The notes under the pieces were generated by a model, which saw only the letters and a list, made by a program, of their open reading frames with translations, was not told the DNA's origin and did not search any database. A program made the position numbers and the translations under genes. From JBLHGN01 sp047616325 (GTDB taxonomy: Bacteria > Pseudomonadota > Gammaproteobacteria > Pseudomonadales > Cellvibrionaceae), in the NCBI GenBank assembly GCA_047616325.1, contig JBLHGN010000193.1, forward strand, positions 1-7,130: DNA of 7,130 nt, in the 5' to 3' direction. Shown piece after piece: positions 6,994 to 7,130 of the stretch (position 1 is the first letter of the stretch; each line of letters opens with the position of its first letter).

Positions 6994-7022
6994 GTTATAC
7001 TTATTACATCAGTGTTCCCCAA
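6994..7022 (-). promoter_or_regulatory. Possible promoter for the sortase-target operon
   Basis: On the minus strand, TTGGGG (7022-7017) and TATAAC (6999-6994) are separated by 17 bp. The -10 matches five of six consensus bases and the -35 only three. Transcription would start about 24 nt before the ATG at 6963. It overlaps the possible end of an upstream gene, so it could be internal to a longer operon or a chance match. Confidence 0.35.
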
Positions 7023-7130
7023 TTTGATGCGGCCGTGATACTAGTCGAGCTACAAGCGCACTCATAATCCAGACAAAAGACTTACCGGTTAGTATTGCAT
7101 CTTGAACCGCCCGAATTGTGTATGAGCTTA
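7009..7130 (-). CDS. Possible 3' end of an upstream gene (39 codons visible)
   Basis: One minus-strand frame is open from the window edge for 39 codons to a TGA at 7011-7009, 45 bp before the target gene's ATG. The peptide has a helical, partly hydrophobic stretch (KSFVWIMSALVARLV) and ends in RPHQIGEH. I do not recognise it. A stop-free run of this length arises by chance in roughly one frame in six, so this is weak. If real, the spacing and orientation would place it in the same operon as the sortase system. Confidence 0.25.
   Translation of the reverse strand, partial: SSYTIRAVQDAILTGKSFVWIMSALVARLVSRPHQIGEH

Overview
The window looks like chromosomal DNA of a Gram-negative gammaproteobacterium, probably marine. 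The evidence is an Aer-type aerotaxis receptor, a GspE/PilB-class secretion or pilus ATPase, and above all the gene pair known from marine proteobacteria: a VIT-vWA sortase-target protein and its dedicated sortase. Base composition is moderate, with A/T-rich patches. A Cellvibrionaceae-like host (Teredinibacter or Saccharophagus type) would fit, but that is inference. No rRNA, tRNA, CRISPR array, insertion sequence or prophage gene was seen.

Layout. (1) Positions 1-1165, minus strand: an Aer-like PAS/methyl-accepting chemotaxis protein whose C-terminal end lies outside the window. (2) 1166-1536: a 371-bp divergent intergenic region with a candidate promoter for the rightward gene and four copies of the hexamer AGTGTA. 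(3) 1537-3321, plus strand: an orphan GspE/PilB-family ATPase, best started at a GTG behind a clean AGGAG. (4) 3390-3950, plus: an NAD(P)H-dependent FMN reductase, 68 bp downstream and perhaps co-transcribed. (5) 3956-4606, minus: a proteobacterial (class GN) sortase that converges on the reductase with a 5-bp gap. (6) 4681-6963, minus: the VIT-vWA sortase target, 74 bp upstream of the sortase in the same orientation. (7) 6964-7130: a short upstream region with a promoter-like element and possibly the last 39 codons of another minus-strand gene.

How they work together. The target and sortase form a two-gene unit. The target is exported by a signal peptide and carries a sorting signal and a C-terminal membrane segment. 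The membrane-bound sortase downstream should cut that signal and transfer the protein to an unknown acceptor. The regulator, kinase and OmpA-like partner often found with this system are not in the window. They cannot lie directly downstream of the sortase, because the convergent reductase is there. The chemoreceptor and the ATPase are divergently transcribed and could share regulation.

The most unusual points are an 18-bp (six-residue) tandem repeat forming the cytoplasmic N-terminus of the sortase, a non-canonical sorting motif YPKTA in the target, and three A8-A9 tracts in the target gene.
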